A stretch of DNA of 32,421 bases from NCBI RefSeq assembly GCF_014648555.1, contig NZ_BMRI01000039.1, positions 21,089 to 53,509 of the forward strand, in the 5' to 3' direction. The notes under the pieces are model-generated. The model searched no databases. It was not told the origin of the DNA and saw nothing but the letters and a program-made list of their open reading frames with translations. Positions 1 through 9,100 of this stretch are shown here, one piece after another. The stretch's first letter is position 1. The number at the start of each line of letters is the position of its first letter. The position numbers were made by a program, and so were the translations under genes. This DNA comes from Kitasatospora griseola. GTDB lineage: Bacteria; Actinomycetota; Actinomycetes; Streptomycetales; Streptomycetaceae.

Positions 1-454
1 TGCCCGCGTCGTCGCCCTTGGGCAGCTTGTCCGGCGCGTAGGGGATGCCGATGGCGGGGCCGCGCCGCGGGTACTTGTCCAGCACGTCGTCGGCGACCGT
101 CTGCACGGTGGCGCCCTCGGACAGCACCAGGCGGGCCGAGGACATGTTCAGCACCTGGTGCAGAGTCGGCTGGTTGGTCTTCGGGTCGGGCAGGATCACG
201 TAGCGGGTGGTCGAGGACTTGCCCTGCAGGATGAACTTGCCGTTGTCCCAGTTCGGCGGCGCGCTGGGCTTGATGACACCCCACATGCCGAAGCCGGCCA
301 CCACCACGGCGCCGATCACGAAGCTCGGCAGCACCGCGCGAATCGGACGCGGCGCGTCCTCGTCGTTGCCGCCGCCCCCCGGCTGCAGGAAGGCCCCGAC
401 CATCCGCTTGCGGGCGAAGGTGTAGGCGTTCAGCTCGTCCCGGCGTGATGCCAT
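1..454 (-). CDS. eccB: Type VII secretion protein EccB, N-terminal part (gene runs off the left edge)
   Basis: EccB is a core membrane subunit of the ESX/type VII secretion complex, with one membrane anchor and a large extracytoplasmic domain. About 151 codons are visible, starting MASRRDELNAYTFARKRMVG, the usual cytoplasmic N-terminus of the family. A single hydrophobic segment follows at about residues 40-61 (AVLPSFVIGAVVVAGFGMWG), then the start of the external domain, including KSSTTRYVILPDPKTNQPTLH, typical of EccB. The ATG at 454 is preceded by GGAGACGGGGACGAGC, which gives a usable ribosome binding site. The C-terminus lies outside the window. The gene is divergent from eccE, so the two halves of the ESX locus are read outward from the 455-709 interval. 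Assignment to EccB is secure; which substrates this ESX system exports cannot be seen here. Confidence 0.9.
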   Translation of the reverse strand, partial: MASRRDELNAYTFARKRMVGAFLQPGGGGNDEDAPRPIRAVLPSFVIGAVVVAGFGMWGVIKPSAPPNWDNGKFILQGKSSTTRYVILPDPKTNQPTLHQVLNMSSARLVLSEGATVQTVADDVLDKYPRRGPAIGIPYAPDKLPKGDDAG

Positions 455-709
455 GCTCGTCCCCGTCTCCCCTGTGTGACCCGACCTGCGGGTGTCAACG
501 CGCTTGTGCTGTGCGTGAGTCTGCCACCCGACGGGCGTCCGGAGCGGTCAACCCTCTACGATGCGGCAGCAGACGGTGAGTACGGTAACGGGTAGGCTCC
601 GACGGTCCGCCATCCGGGCCGTCGACCCGGCCCGCGGTCGGTGGCCCTGATGGCCGCAGCCGCACGGGGATCTGACGGCACATCTGAAGCAGAGAGGGCA
701 ATTCGGGGG
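455..709. promoter_or_regulatory. Divergent intergenic region between eccB and eccE
   Basis: This gap of about 255 bases separates two divergent ESX genes and should hold promoters for both. On the minus strand there is a perfect -35-like TTGACA (complement of 493-498), but no convincing -10 at the right distance. A second TTGACC lies at 546-551. On the plus strand TAGGCT at 593-598 resembles a -10, with no good -35. These are weak visual matches. No strong hairpin or obvious operator was seen. Confidence 0.3.
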
Positions 710-2095
710 ATGCCAAGCCAGTCCGCTCCAGCACGACGACGCTCCACCTCGCAGGGTCGGAGGCCGGACGCCCAGGGCGGGCGGCGGGCCCGTACCGCCC
801 CGGTCGCGGCGCCCACCGGGCCGGTCGGCCTGCGGCTGCTGCCCAGGCCCGGGCTGCTCGCCCGCCGCCTGGAGCTCAAGCAAATCGTCCAACTAGAGGT
901 CGCCGTCGCCCTGGTGGCGGTCGGCTGGTCGATCGACAAGCTGGTGGCCGCGATCCTCGCGGTGCCCGCGGTGATCCTCGTGGTGGTGGCCCTGCTGCGC
1001 CTCGGCGGCCGCACCATGGGCGAGGCGATGGGGGTGCGCTCCGCGTACAACTCCCGCCGCCGGGAGGCCAAGTACAACGTCCCGCCGCCCGGCACCGACC
1101 CGGCGCTGGCGCCGGTGATGGAGCTGGAGCCGGCGCTGAGCACCTGCACCCACGCGATCGAGACCGACCTCGGCGACGGGCGGCCGCTGCGCCGCGAGAC
1201 CGGCATGGTCGGCGACGGCACGTTCTTCACCTCGGTGCTGCTGGTGCAGTCCAAGGACCAGCCGCTGCGCCCGGGCCGCGCCAACTCCTCGCTGCCGCTG
1301 GACCTGATCTGCTCGGTCCTGCACGTCGACGACATTCCGCTGGAGTCGGTGCAGCTGATCCAGCACACCCAGCCGGCGCCCGCGCCGCACCTGCCGGAGC
1401 ACTCGCTGGCCGCGCGCGCCTACCAGCAGGCACCCGGAGGAGTGAACACTCCTGCGCTGCGGTTGACGTGGGTCGCCGTCAAGCTCGACCCGGAGCGCGC
1501 CTCCACCGCCGTGCTGGCCCGCGGCGGCGGCGAGGAGGGCGCCCGCAAGGCCCTCCAGCGGGTCACCGACCAGCTGGCCGGCCGGCTGAACAGCGCCGGC
1601 TTCACCGCGACCGTGCTCGACGAGCGGGAGCTGATCGCGGCGCTGGCCATCTCGGTGTGCGCCAACCCGGTGGCGGTGGCGGGCCGTCAGGGCTCCGGCG
1701 GCGGCGGGGTCGGCGTGCGCCGGGCCCAGGAGTCCGCGAAGTTCTGCCGGATCGACGACCGCTGGCACGCCACCTACTGGATCTCCAAGTGGCCGGAGCT
1801 GACCCGGCCGGGCGCCGGCGGCGGCCGGGTCGCCGCGCCGGAGCTGGTCAACCAGCTCACCAGCACCCCGGCGGCGTTCGCCTCCACCTTCTCGGTCACC
1901 GCGACCCGCGCGATGGGCGGCTCGGTGGCGCTCAGCGGGCACGTCCGGCTGACCGCGCGCAGCGAGAGCGAGATCGCCCAGGTGGGCCGCCTGGTGGAGT
2001 CCCGCGCCCAGCACAGCGGCACGGCGCTGACCCGCCTCGACCAGGAGCACGGCCCGGGCCTGCTCGCCACGCTGCCCCTGGGAGGGACGTCCTGA
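710..2095 (+). CDS. eccE: Type VII secretion protein EccE
   Basis: EccE is a membrane component found at the periphery of ESX secretion complexes. From the ATG at 710 the protein has 461 aa. It opens with an Arg/Ala/Pro-rich cytoplasmic stretch, then two closely spaced hydrophobic segments at about residues 62-98 (EVAVALVAVGWSIDKLVAAI, then PAVILVVVALLRLGG), followed by a long soluble domain. This is the usual EccE layout. Upstream in-frame starts exist (GTG 641, ATG 650). I prefer 710 because the extra residues are not family-like, although GAGAGG lies rather far upstream, so the start is uncertain. The stop overlaps the next start (TGATG at 2093-2097), implying translational coupling. Divergence from eccB supports the ESX assignment. 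Confidence 0.8.
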   Translation: MPSQSAPARRRSTSQGRRPDAQGGRRARTAPVAAPTGPVGLRLLPRPGLLARRLELKQIVQLEVAVALVAVGWSIDKLVAAILAVPAVILVVVALLRLGGRTMGEAMGVRSAYNSRRREAKYNVPPPGTDPALAPVMELEPALSTCTHAIETDLGDGRPLRRETGMVGDGTFFTSVLLVQSKDQPLRPGRANSSLPLDLICSVLHVDDIPLESVQLIQHTQPAPAPHLPEHSLAARAYQQAPGGVNTPALRLTWVAVKLDPERASTAVLARGGGEEGARKALQRVTDQLAGRLNSAGFTATVLDERELIAALAISVCANPVAVAGRQGSGGGGVGVRRAQESAKFCRIDDRWHATYWISKWPELTRPGAGGGRVAAPELVNQLTSTPAAFASTFSVTATRAMGGSVALSGHVRLTARSESEIAQVGRLVESRAQHSGTALTRLDQEHGPGLLATLPLGGTS

Positions 2096-2853
2096 TGGCC
2101 TACCAGACCTACTCCGGCCAGGCTCCGCAGCCCGCCGAACTGCCCCGGGTGCGGGTCCGTCCCGGCTTCGGCCTGCGCGGTCCGCGCCGGGAGAAGCACG
2201 TGCTGACCGTCGACGACCTGGCGGCGCTGGCCTTCCCGGTCGGCGACGACGGCGTGGTGATCGGCCTGGACCAGCAGCAGCAGCCCGCCGTGATAGGCCT
2301 GTTCCGGCCGACGCAGTACGAGGTGGTGCTGGTCGGCGGCATGTGGACGGCGCAGCTGATCGCGCTGCGCGCCGCCGCCACCGGCGCCCGGATCGCGGTG
2401 GAGACCGGCCGTCCGCAGGCGTGGGCGCCGATGGCGCAGGCCGCGGGCGGCGGGCAGCCGTGCGTGACGATCCATCAGGTGGGCCGCCTGGGCGCGCAGG
2501 GCGCGTCGGTGGCGTCACCCGTCCTGGTGGTCCGCGACCTGGGTGCCCGGCCGTCGCGCAGCCGGCTGTCGGCGGCGCCGTGGCAGACCACGCTGACGGT
2601 GCTGCCCTACCTGGGTCCGAACGCCAGTCGGGTGCTGAACGCCGCCGACCTGGTCGGCCTGCAGCGGGTGTCGCCGCAGGAGTCGGAGCTGGTGGGCCGG
2701 CTGCTGTCGCTGTCGCCCGGCGACGTGAACACGCTGCCGACGATGCCCGACCACATCACCCTGTGGGCGACCCGGATGCGCCGTCAGTACGTGATGACCA
2801 ATCCGGGCGAGGCCGAGACCCAGGTGCTGGGCGGCCCGCGCCGCATGGACTGA
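2095..2853 (+). CDS. Uncharacterised ESX-locus protein translated from the eccE stop
   Basis: I do not recognise a named family. The 252-aa product begins MAYQTYSGQAPQPAELPRVR, and its ATG shares one base with the eccE stop, so it is almost certainly co-translated with eccE. There is no signal peptide or clear membrane helix. The middle (YEVVLVGGMWTAQLIALRAA followed by TGARIAVETGRP) reads like a beta-strand, glycine turn, helix and strand of an alpha/beta fold. No intact Walker A motif is present. Later segments such as PVLVVRDLG look like further buried strands. A cytosolic accessory or regulatory protein of the ESX machine fits the context, but this is inference from position only. Confidence 0.75.
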   Translation: MAYQTYSGQAPQPAELPRVRVRPGFGLRGPRREKHVLTVDDLAALAFPVGDDGVVIGLDQQQQPAVIGLFRPTQYEVVLVGGMWTAQLIALRAAATGARIAVETGRPQAWAPMAQAAGGGQPCVTIHQVGRLGAQGASVASPVLVVRDLGARPSRSRLSAAPWQTTLTVLPYLGPNASRVLNAADLVGLQRVSPQESELVGRLLSLSPGDVNTLPTMPDHITLWATRMRRQYVMTNPGEAETQVLGGPRRMD

Positions 2854-2998
2854 CGCGGTGCGGCCGGGCGGGCCGCGTCGCGCGGGCCGGCCGGCCGGTG
2901 CGTCCCGTGGGGCCGGTGTTCCCCGAGGGACGGACCGGTCGGCCGACCCGCTCCGATCCGCCGTCAGGTCGTGCTCCGCCTTCAGCGGATGCGCCTGC

Positions 2999-3027
2999 AC
3001 GGCCTAGTCTTGTTGCCCGAAGGCAAC
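2999..3027 (+). promoter_or_regulatory. Candidate -10 and small leader hairpin before the MinD-like gene
   Basis: In the 210-base gap after the ESX-associated gene, TAGTCT at about 3005-3010 resembles an actinomycete -10 element, with a weak TTCAGC 18 bases upstream. Directly after it is a perfect 6-bp hairpin, GTTGCC (3012-3017) and GGCAAC (3022-3027), around the loop CGAA. It would sit at the 5' end of the mRNA. The rest of the gap is G/C-rich with imperfect inverted repeats that I could not assign. Confidence 0.3.
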
Positions 3028-3063
3028 CGCCGACGCGTCGTCGGCGAGAACGAGGGAGCCCCA

Positions 3064-5055
3064 GTGAGCAGCGATCGGGACGGCGTCTACGTCGGCGACA
3101 ACGCGGCCGAGGACGACGATGACTGGTCCGATGCCCCGGACTACACCGCTCCGTCCTGGTACACCCAGAGCGCCGCTCCCGGCCCGGCCCAGCAGCCGCC
3201 CGTCCAGCAGCAGCCCCCGGTGCAGCAACCGCCGGTCCAGCAGCAGCCGGTGCAGCAACCCCCGGTGCAGCAGCAACAGCAGCCGGTGCAGCCGGAGGTC
3301 CAGCAGCCGGCGCCCGCGCCGGAGCCGCACCAGCCTCAGCCCCAGCCCGTGCAGGCGCAGGTTCCGCCGACCGCCGCACCGGTGACGGGCGCGCCGGACG
3401 CGGCCCCGCAGCCTCCGGTCGCGCCGGGCCCCGAGCAGCAGCCCGGGCCGGCCACCCACGGGCAGGGCGTGCCCCTCGCGCCGCCGGTGGAGCTCGCTGC
3501 CGCGCCGCAGCCGGTGCAGGAGGTCCCGCAGCAGCAGCCCCCGATGCAGCAGCAGCCGCCGCCGGTGTACCCGCAGCAGGGCCAGCACCCGCCGATGCAG
3601 CAGCCGCCGGTGCAGCAGCAGCCGTGGCCCAACCAGCCGCAGCCGCCGGTGTATCCGCAGCAGGGCCAGCAGCCGCCCGTGCAGCAGCAGCCGTACCCGC
3701 CGCAGCAGGGCCAGCAGCAGTGGGGCGGGCAGCCGCCGGTGGATCCGCGGGCGGGCGGCTGGCCGCAGGCCGGGCCGGGCCCGGCGTACCAGCAGCACTC
3801 GGGCCCGCAGAACGCGCCGCAGGCCCCGGCCCAGTTCCAGCAGCCCGGTCCGCAGGCGGCGGCGCACGGCGCCGCGCTGGGGTACACGGCCGCGGTCGAG
3901 CTCTCCTCCGACCGGCTGCTGCGGGGGCAGCCGAAGGTGCAGAAGCAGTCGCGGTTCCAGTTCGGCGGCAAGTCGGCGCAGGCCGGCAAGCAGCAGAAGC
4001 TGGAGCTGATCCGGCACCCGGTGATGACCTGCTACCGGATCGCGGTGATCAGCCTCAAGGGCGGCGTCGGCAAGACCACGACCACCACCTCGCTGGGCGC
4101 GACGCTGGCCAGCGAGCGGCAGGACAAGGTCATCGCGATCGACGCGAACCCGGACGCGGGCACCCTGGGCCGCCGCATCAAGCGGCAGACCGGGGCGACC
4201 ATCCGCGACCTGGTGACGGCGATCCCGCACGTGCGCAGCTACATGGACGTCCGCCAGTTCACCTCGCAGGACCCGAACTCGGGCCTGGAGATCGTCGCCA
4301 ACGACGTGGACCCGGCGGTCTCCACCACCTTCGACGACTCGGACTACCGCCAGGTCATCCAGGTGCTCGGGCAGCACTACCCGATCATCCTGACCGACTC
4401 CGGCACCGGTCTGCTCTACTCGGCGATGCGCGGCGTGCTGGACCTGGCGGACCAGCTGATCGTGGTGGCGACGCCCAGTGTGGACGGTGCGTCCAGCGCC
4501 TCCACCACGCTGGACTGGCTGTCCGCGCACGGCTACGCGGACCTGGTGCAGCGGTCGATCACGGTGGTCTCCGGAGTGCGCGAGACCAGCAAGATGATCA
4601 AGATCGAGGACATCGTGGCGCACTTCCAGACCCGCTGCCGCGGCGTCGTGGTGGTGCCGTTCGACGAGAGCCTGGCGGCCGGCGCCGAGGTCAACCTGGC
4701 GATGATGCGGCCGAAGGTCCGGGACGCCTACTTCGAGCTGGCGGCGCTGGTCGGCGAGGACATCGCCCGGGCCCAGCAGCAGAGCGGCTGGCAGGCGCAG
4801 CAGCAGGGCGGCTGGCAGGCCCAGCAGCAGGGCGTCCCGCCGCAGCAGCAGCCGCAGCAGCCGTACCCGCCGCAGTACCCGCAGCAGGGCGGCTACCCGG
4901 CGGCCGGGCAGCCGTGGCAGCAGCCGCCGCAGCAGTATCCGCCGCAGCAGCCGGGCGGCTACCCGCCGCAGGGTCCGCCGCAGCCCGGCTACGGCTACCC
5001 GCCGCCGCACGAGGCCCCGCCGCCCGGCTACGGCTACCCGCCGCAGCACGGCTGA
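3064..5055 (+). CDS. Proline/glutamine-rich MinD/ParA-family ATPase, EspI-like ESX-associated protein
   Basis: The 663-aa protein starts at GTG 3064, with GAGGGAGCC just upstream. An earlier in-frame GTG at 2971 lacks such a site. Residues 1 to about 278 are acidic at first, then dominated by Pro, Gln and Val in repeats such as QQPPVQQQP. The region from about 315 to 570 is a MinD/ParA ATPase with deviant Walker A KGGVGKTT at residues 332-339, the following IAIDANPDAG segment, and LTDSGTGL. A second low-complexity tail rich in Gln, Pro, Gly and Tyr fills about 573-663. The architecture and length resemble mycobacterial EspI (Rv3876), reported to link ESX-1 activity to ATP level, but EspI is not known to me to carry the long C-terminal tail. 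Cytosolic control of ESX is the likely role; polar positioning is an alternative. Confidence 0.82.
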   Translation: MSSDRDGVYVGDNAAEDDDDWSDAPDYTAPSWYTQSAAPGPAQQPPVQQQPPVQQPPVQQQPVQQPPVQQQQQPVQPEVQQPAPAPEPHQPQPQPVQAQVPPTAAPVTGAPDAAPQPPVAPGPEQQPGPATHGQGVPLAPPVELAAAPQPVQEVPQQQPPMQQQPPPVYPQQGQHPPMQQPPVQQQPWPNQPQPPVYPQQGQQPPVQQQPYPPQQGQQQWGGQPPVDPRAGGWPQAGPGPAYQQHSGPQNAPQAPAQFQQPGPQAAAHGAALGYTAAVELSSDRLLRGQPKVQKQSRFQFGGKSAQAGKQQKLELIRHPVMTCYRIAVISLKGGVGKTTTTTSLGATLASERQDKVIAIDANPDAGTLGRRIKRQTGATIRDLVTAIPHVRSYMDVRQFTSQDPNSGLEIVANDVDPAVSTTFDDSDYRQVIQVLGQHYPIILTDSGTGLLYSAMRGVLDLADQLIVVATPSVDGASSASTTLDWLSAHGYADLVQRSITVVSGVRETSKMIKIEDIVAHFQTRCRGVVVVPFDESLAAGAEVNLAMMRPKVRDAYFELAALVGEDIARAQQQSGWQAQQQGGWQAQQQGVPPQQQPQQPYPPQYPQQGGYPAAGQPWQQPPQQYPPQQPGGYPPQGPPQPGYGYPPPHEAPPPGYGYPPQHG

Positions 5056-5101
5056 GCGCAGGCACGACCGAGCACAGGCACGACCGAGCGCAGCCACAAC
5101 C
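5054..5101 (+). repeat. Three 16-bp tandem repeats at the end of the MinD-like gene
   Basis: Three consecutive 16-bp units lie at 5054-5069, 5070-5085 and 5086-5101: GAGCGCAGGCACGACC, GAGCACAGGCACGACC and GAGCGCAGCCACAACC. The first overlaps the last two bases of the stop codon. The array ends 23 bases before the terminator hairpin. No function is evident. Confidence 0.85.
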
Positions 5102-5124
5102 GGGCGCACGCGCTGCTGAGCGCA

Positions 5125-5172
5125 CATCAGGAAGCCCCCCGCGAGAGGTTCTTCGCGGGGGGCTTCCTGATG
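5125..5172. terminator. Strong bidirectional terminator hairpin between convergent genes
   Basis: A perfect 20-bp stem (5125-5144 pairing with 5153-5172) encloses the 8-base loop GAGGTTCT. It stands between the plus-strand MinD-like gene (ends 5055) and ribF on the minus strand (ends 5182), so it can stop both transcripts. There is no long T run, as is usual in streptomycetes. Confidence 0.88.
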
Positions 5173-5181
5173 CCGGGCGGG

Positions 5182-6126
5182 TCAGGGGCGCTCGGTGAGG
5201 TCCCGGGCGCGCTTGACGTCCTCGGCCATCCGCTCCAGCAGGGCGTCGATGCTGTCGAACTTCTCCATGCCGCGCAGCCAGGCGAGGAAGTCGACGGCGA
5301 CGTGCTTGCCGTACAGGTCGAGGCCGACCCGGTCGATGGCGTACGCCTCGACGGTGCGGTGGGTGCCGTCGAAGGTCGGGTTGGTGCCGACCGAGATCGC
5401 GGCGGGCATGGTCTCGCCGTCGGCGGTCAGCCAGCCCGCGTACACGCCGTCGGTGGGGATCGCCGAGTACGGCACGGTGTCCACGTTGGCCGTGGGGTAG
5501 CCGAGTTCGCGGCCGCGCTGGGCGCCCCGGACGACCACGCCCTCGACCCGGTGCGGGCGGCCCAGGACCTCGGCGACGCCCGCCATGTCGCCGGCCGCGA
5601 CCAGGCGGCGGCACAGGCTGGAGGAGAACGGCTCGCCGTCGCCGGCGGCGCCGCGCACCTGCAGGTCGAGCACCTCGACCGCGAAGTCGTCGGCCCGGCC
5701 GAGCTCGGCGAGCAGCTCGACGTTGCCCGCCGCGCGGTGCCCGAAGCGGAAGTTGGGGCCCTCCACCACGGCCTTCGCGTGCAGCGCGTCGACCAGCACC
5801 GACTGCACGAAGTACTCCGGCGACTCCTTCGAGAACTCGGCGGTGAACGGCAGCACCAGCACGGCGTCCACGCCGAGCTGCTCGACCAGTTCGGCCCGCC
5901 TCGGCTGCGGGGCGAGCAGCGGCGGGTGGCTGCCCGGGCGGACCACCTCGCTGGGGTGCGGGTCGAAGGTGACGACGACCGACCTCGCCCCCAGCTCCCC
6001 GGCCAGCTCGACCACCCGATTGATGATCAACTGGTGTCCGCGGTGGACCCCGTCGAACGATCCGATGGTGACGACGCTGCGCCCCCAGTCCCCGGGGATC
6101 TCCTCCAGGCCGTGCCAGCGCTGCAC
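5182..6126 (-). CDS. ribF: Bifunctional riboflavin kinase / FAD synthetase RibF
   Basis: RibF converts riboflavin to FMN and then FAD in the cytosol. The 314-aa product starts at GTG 6126, placed 7 bases after AAGGAG, which favours it over an in-frame ATG at 6156. The N-terminal FMN adenylyltransferase domain shows VVTIGSFDGVHRGHQ at about residues 18-32, with the nucleotide-binding HxGH motif at 28-31. The C-terminal flavokinase domain shows GRELGYPTANV and, near the end, GKHVAVDFLAWLR. Length and order match the usual two-domain enzyme. It lies 63 bases downstream of the NACHT-type gene on the same strand, and a 12-bp palindrome is in that gap, so it may be co-transcribed or have its own promoter. 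Confidence 0.95.
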   Translation of the reverse strand: MQRWHGLEEIPGDWGRSVVTIGSFDGVHRGHQLIINRVVELAGELGARSVVVTFDPHPSEVVRPGSHPPLLAPQPRRAELVEQLGVDAVLVLPFTAEFSKESPEYFVQSVLVDALHAKAVVEGPNFRFGHRAAGNVELLAELGRADDFAVEVLDLQVRGAAGDGEPFSSSLCRRLVAAGDMAGVAEVLGRPHRVEGVVVRGAQRGRELGYPTANVDTVPYSAIPTDGVYAGWLTADGETMPAAISVGTNPTFDGTHRTVEAYAIDRVGLDLYGKHVAVDFLAWLRGMEKFDSIDALLERMAEDVKRARDLTERP

Positions 6127-6147
6127 CTGACCGCTCCTTGTTCCTAC

Positions 6148-6159
6148 GGTGTGCACACC
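6148..6159. promoter_or_regulatory. 12-bp perfect palindrome upstream of ribF
   Basis: GGTGTGCACACC is a perfect inverted repeat 22 bases before the ribF start, between ribF and the upstream NACHT-type gene. It could be a protein-binding site, but no regulator is known to me for it and a chance palindrome is possible. No FMN riboswitch-like structure was recognised in this short gap. Confidence 0.25.
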
Positions 6160-6189
6160 CGGTGCACTCGAAAGACCGAAACCGAACCC

Positions 6190-9100
6190 CTATAGCGTGC
6201 CATGCGACCGCCCCTGTCCAGGTACCGGAAGGCCCCCGGTGTGACCGGTCAGACGGCCGCCGGGCCGGTCCACCTGCCGTTCGGCCTCCGCGGCGGCGTA
6301 CTGCGGGTCGCGGCCGGCCGCCGTGAGCGTCCGCATTCTGGTCAGCCGGGGCCCGGCAGGCGGTGGCGCGGCGTCCGCGGGCCAGTCCGCCAGCAGCCGG
6401 GCGAACCCCGCCCAGCGGCCCGCGCAGCGCACCAGGACGGCGTCCGCCCCGGGCCAGCCGCCGGCGATCCGGCGCAGCAACTCGCGCACCCGGGACGGCG
6501 GGTGACCGGCGTGCCGGGCCGCCAGCGCCTCCACGACGGCGCCCAGCACCTTCGGATCCCGCTCGGCCGCCAACAGGGCGTCCAGCAGCCCTCCACGGCC
6601 CGTGCCGGGGGCGGCCAGCACCGGCGCGAAGCGGGCCCGGGCCGCGGGCCCGGCGGCGAGCACCGCGGGCAGCAGCGGGCGGCCGTCCCGCCCGGCGTCC
6701 AGCAGCCGGTCCAGGTGGTCGGCGATCTGCCCGGCCCGCTCCGGCCGCTCGCGCAGCAACTCGGCCGCCAGCAGCACCCCGGAGCGCACCACCGCCGGGT
6801 CCGCCGCCCGGTCGAACGCCCGCAGCCCGTCGCCGGCCCGCGCCCCGGGCAGCCGCGACCGGTCGCGGACCGCTGCCACCACTTCTTCCGGGTACTCCTC
6901 GACCAGGTCGCCCAGCACCTCCTCGGTGAGGAACGGGTCGCCCGCCCGGTACCCGGCCAGCGCCGCCGGCAGGTGTTCGGCCCGGGTCTGCGGGTCGCGC
7001 ACCAGCAGCGCCAGCGCCGCGCCGTGCAGCGCCGGTTCGTCGTCCCTGGCGAGCAGCGTGCCGGCGGCCAGCCGCAGCAACTGCGCGCCCGAGCCGCCCG
7101 CGTGCGGGGCGGTGCGCAGCGCGTGCACGGCGGCCGCGACGTGCCGCTCGGGGCGCGGGTCGTGGCTCCACCGGTCGACGGCCCGGCACAGCGCGGACGG
7201 CTCCCGCTCGGCGAGCCGTCCGAGCAGCGCGTCGGCCCGCGGGTGCGCGGCCGCGACCAGAGCCTCCGTCAACTCGTCCAGGGCCAGTGCCCGGTGCTCG
7301 AACAGCAGGGCGTCGGCGAGGTCGGCGGTGGCCGGCCCGGCGTGCTCGTACCAGCCGCACAGCAGCGGCAGCACGGTGTGCGGATCGGCGGCCAGCAGTT
7401 CCGCGACGGCCTCCCGCACCGCCTCCGCCCGGCCACCCCGGCCGCTCGGGCTGCCCGGGCCACCCGAGCCGCTCGGGTCGCCGCCCGGGCTGCTCGGGTC
7501 GCCGCCCGGGCTGCTCGGGTCGCCGGCGAGCCGCCCGAGCAGCGCGACCCGGTCGGCGGCGGGCAGCGGCAGGGCGACCCAGAACGCCGGGCCGAAGCGC
7601 TCGTCCCGCCCGGCCCGGGCCGCCAGCGACTCCAGCAGCTCCCGGTGGGCGCCGGGCTCGGGGCTGCCGGCGATCCCGGCCGCCAGCAGCCGGCCCGCCC
7701 ACCAGTCGGGGTCGCCGCCCGGCTCGGCCCGCTCCAGCGCCAGCCGGATCCGGTGCAGCCAGCCGTCCAGCGCCCCCGCGCCGCGCGCCGCCCCCACCCG
7801 GCGCAGCGCCCCCGCCACCACGCCCACCCGGGCCCGGCCGACCGCGCCCTGACGGCCCTTCACCCCGCCCGCCGCGGGCGGGAGGACGTTCCGGGCCGTC
7901 GGGTCGCCGGGGGCGTCGGCCGTCGCGTCCTCCTCCGCGAGCAGCAGGCGCAGCGCCGCGTCCAGGTCCAGGTGCAGGCTCTGCAGCCACTCCCCCCACT
8001 CCTCGTGGGCGGCCCGGTGTCCGGCGCCCGCCGGGACCAGCAGGTGCTCCTCGCGGACGGCCCGCGCCCAGCCGCCCGCGGCCGGGAACAGCCGGTCGAA
8101 CTCCGCGGCGGGCAGCGCCCCGTCGCCCGCGCCGAGCATCAGCCGGGCGGCCTCGTGCAGGCGGCCGGCCACCACGACGGCCAGTCGGCGGAGCTGCTTG
8201 GCGTCCTCGCCGGGCGGGACGGGGCCGCCGCGCCGGTGGCGGCGCTGGCCGCCGGGGACGGGGGCGATCCGGCGGGCGACGGTCAGGCAGGCCAGGTCCA
8301 GCCAGCCGTCGAAGAGCTCGCCGCGGTCGGCGACCGGCCCGTGCACGCCCGCGCCGCGCAGGTCGCCGGCCAGCCGCAGCGCCAGCGGGTGGCCGCGGTC
8401 GGCGGGGCCGAGGAAGGGCTCGGGCAGCCCGTAGCGCCGCCCGGCCCGGGCCGCGGCGTCGTCGGTGAGCGGGCCCAGCCAGAGCGCCCGGGCGGCGGAC
8501 CGCCAGGGGCCGAGCTGCTGCCAGCCGTCGGGGCGGCAGGCGACCAGGGCGCGGGCGCGGTGGGCGCCCAACCACTCCAGGGCGCCGGTCAGCCAGCGCG
8601 CGGAGAGCGCCAGCGGGGCCTCCTCGGGCCCGTCCAGGACCACCAGCAGCGGGCGGCCGCCGTCCGCGCACCGTTCGGCGAGCTCCGCCGGGCCCACCTC
8701 GGGGACGCCCAACTGCCGTGCCGCCGCGACGAGTCGGCGGTGCAGGGTGTCGCCGAGGGCGCGGTCGCCCAGGGCCAGGTCGGCGCCGCGCAGCCAGAGC
8801 GTGGGCAGCGGTTCGGCGGCGCCGGCCCGGCGGACGACGAGCGCGGCCAGTTCGGTGGTGCGCCCGCTGCCGGCCTCGCCGAGCAGCACCGTCAGGGTGT
8901 CCTGCGGCTCCTCGCCGCTGAGGCCGTCGGGCCGGTCGACCCGGTCGGCGGCGAGCTCGGTGATCCGGCCGGGGCCTGCGGTGGCGGCGTCCAGCTGGGC
9001 GGCCGTCAGGCGCAGCCCGCCGGCCAGGTTGAGGGCGCGGCCGAACGCGGGCACGCCGGAGGCGTTGCGGGCCAGCAGCAGCCCGAGCGGGCCGTCCCCC

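Noticed and set aside
3187..3780. CAG/CCG-rich repeats that could look like a CRISPR or minisatellite array.
   Set aside because: They are irregular codon-level repeats coding for Pro and Gln, without fixed spacers.
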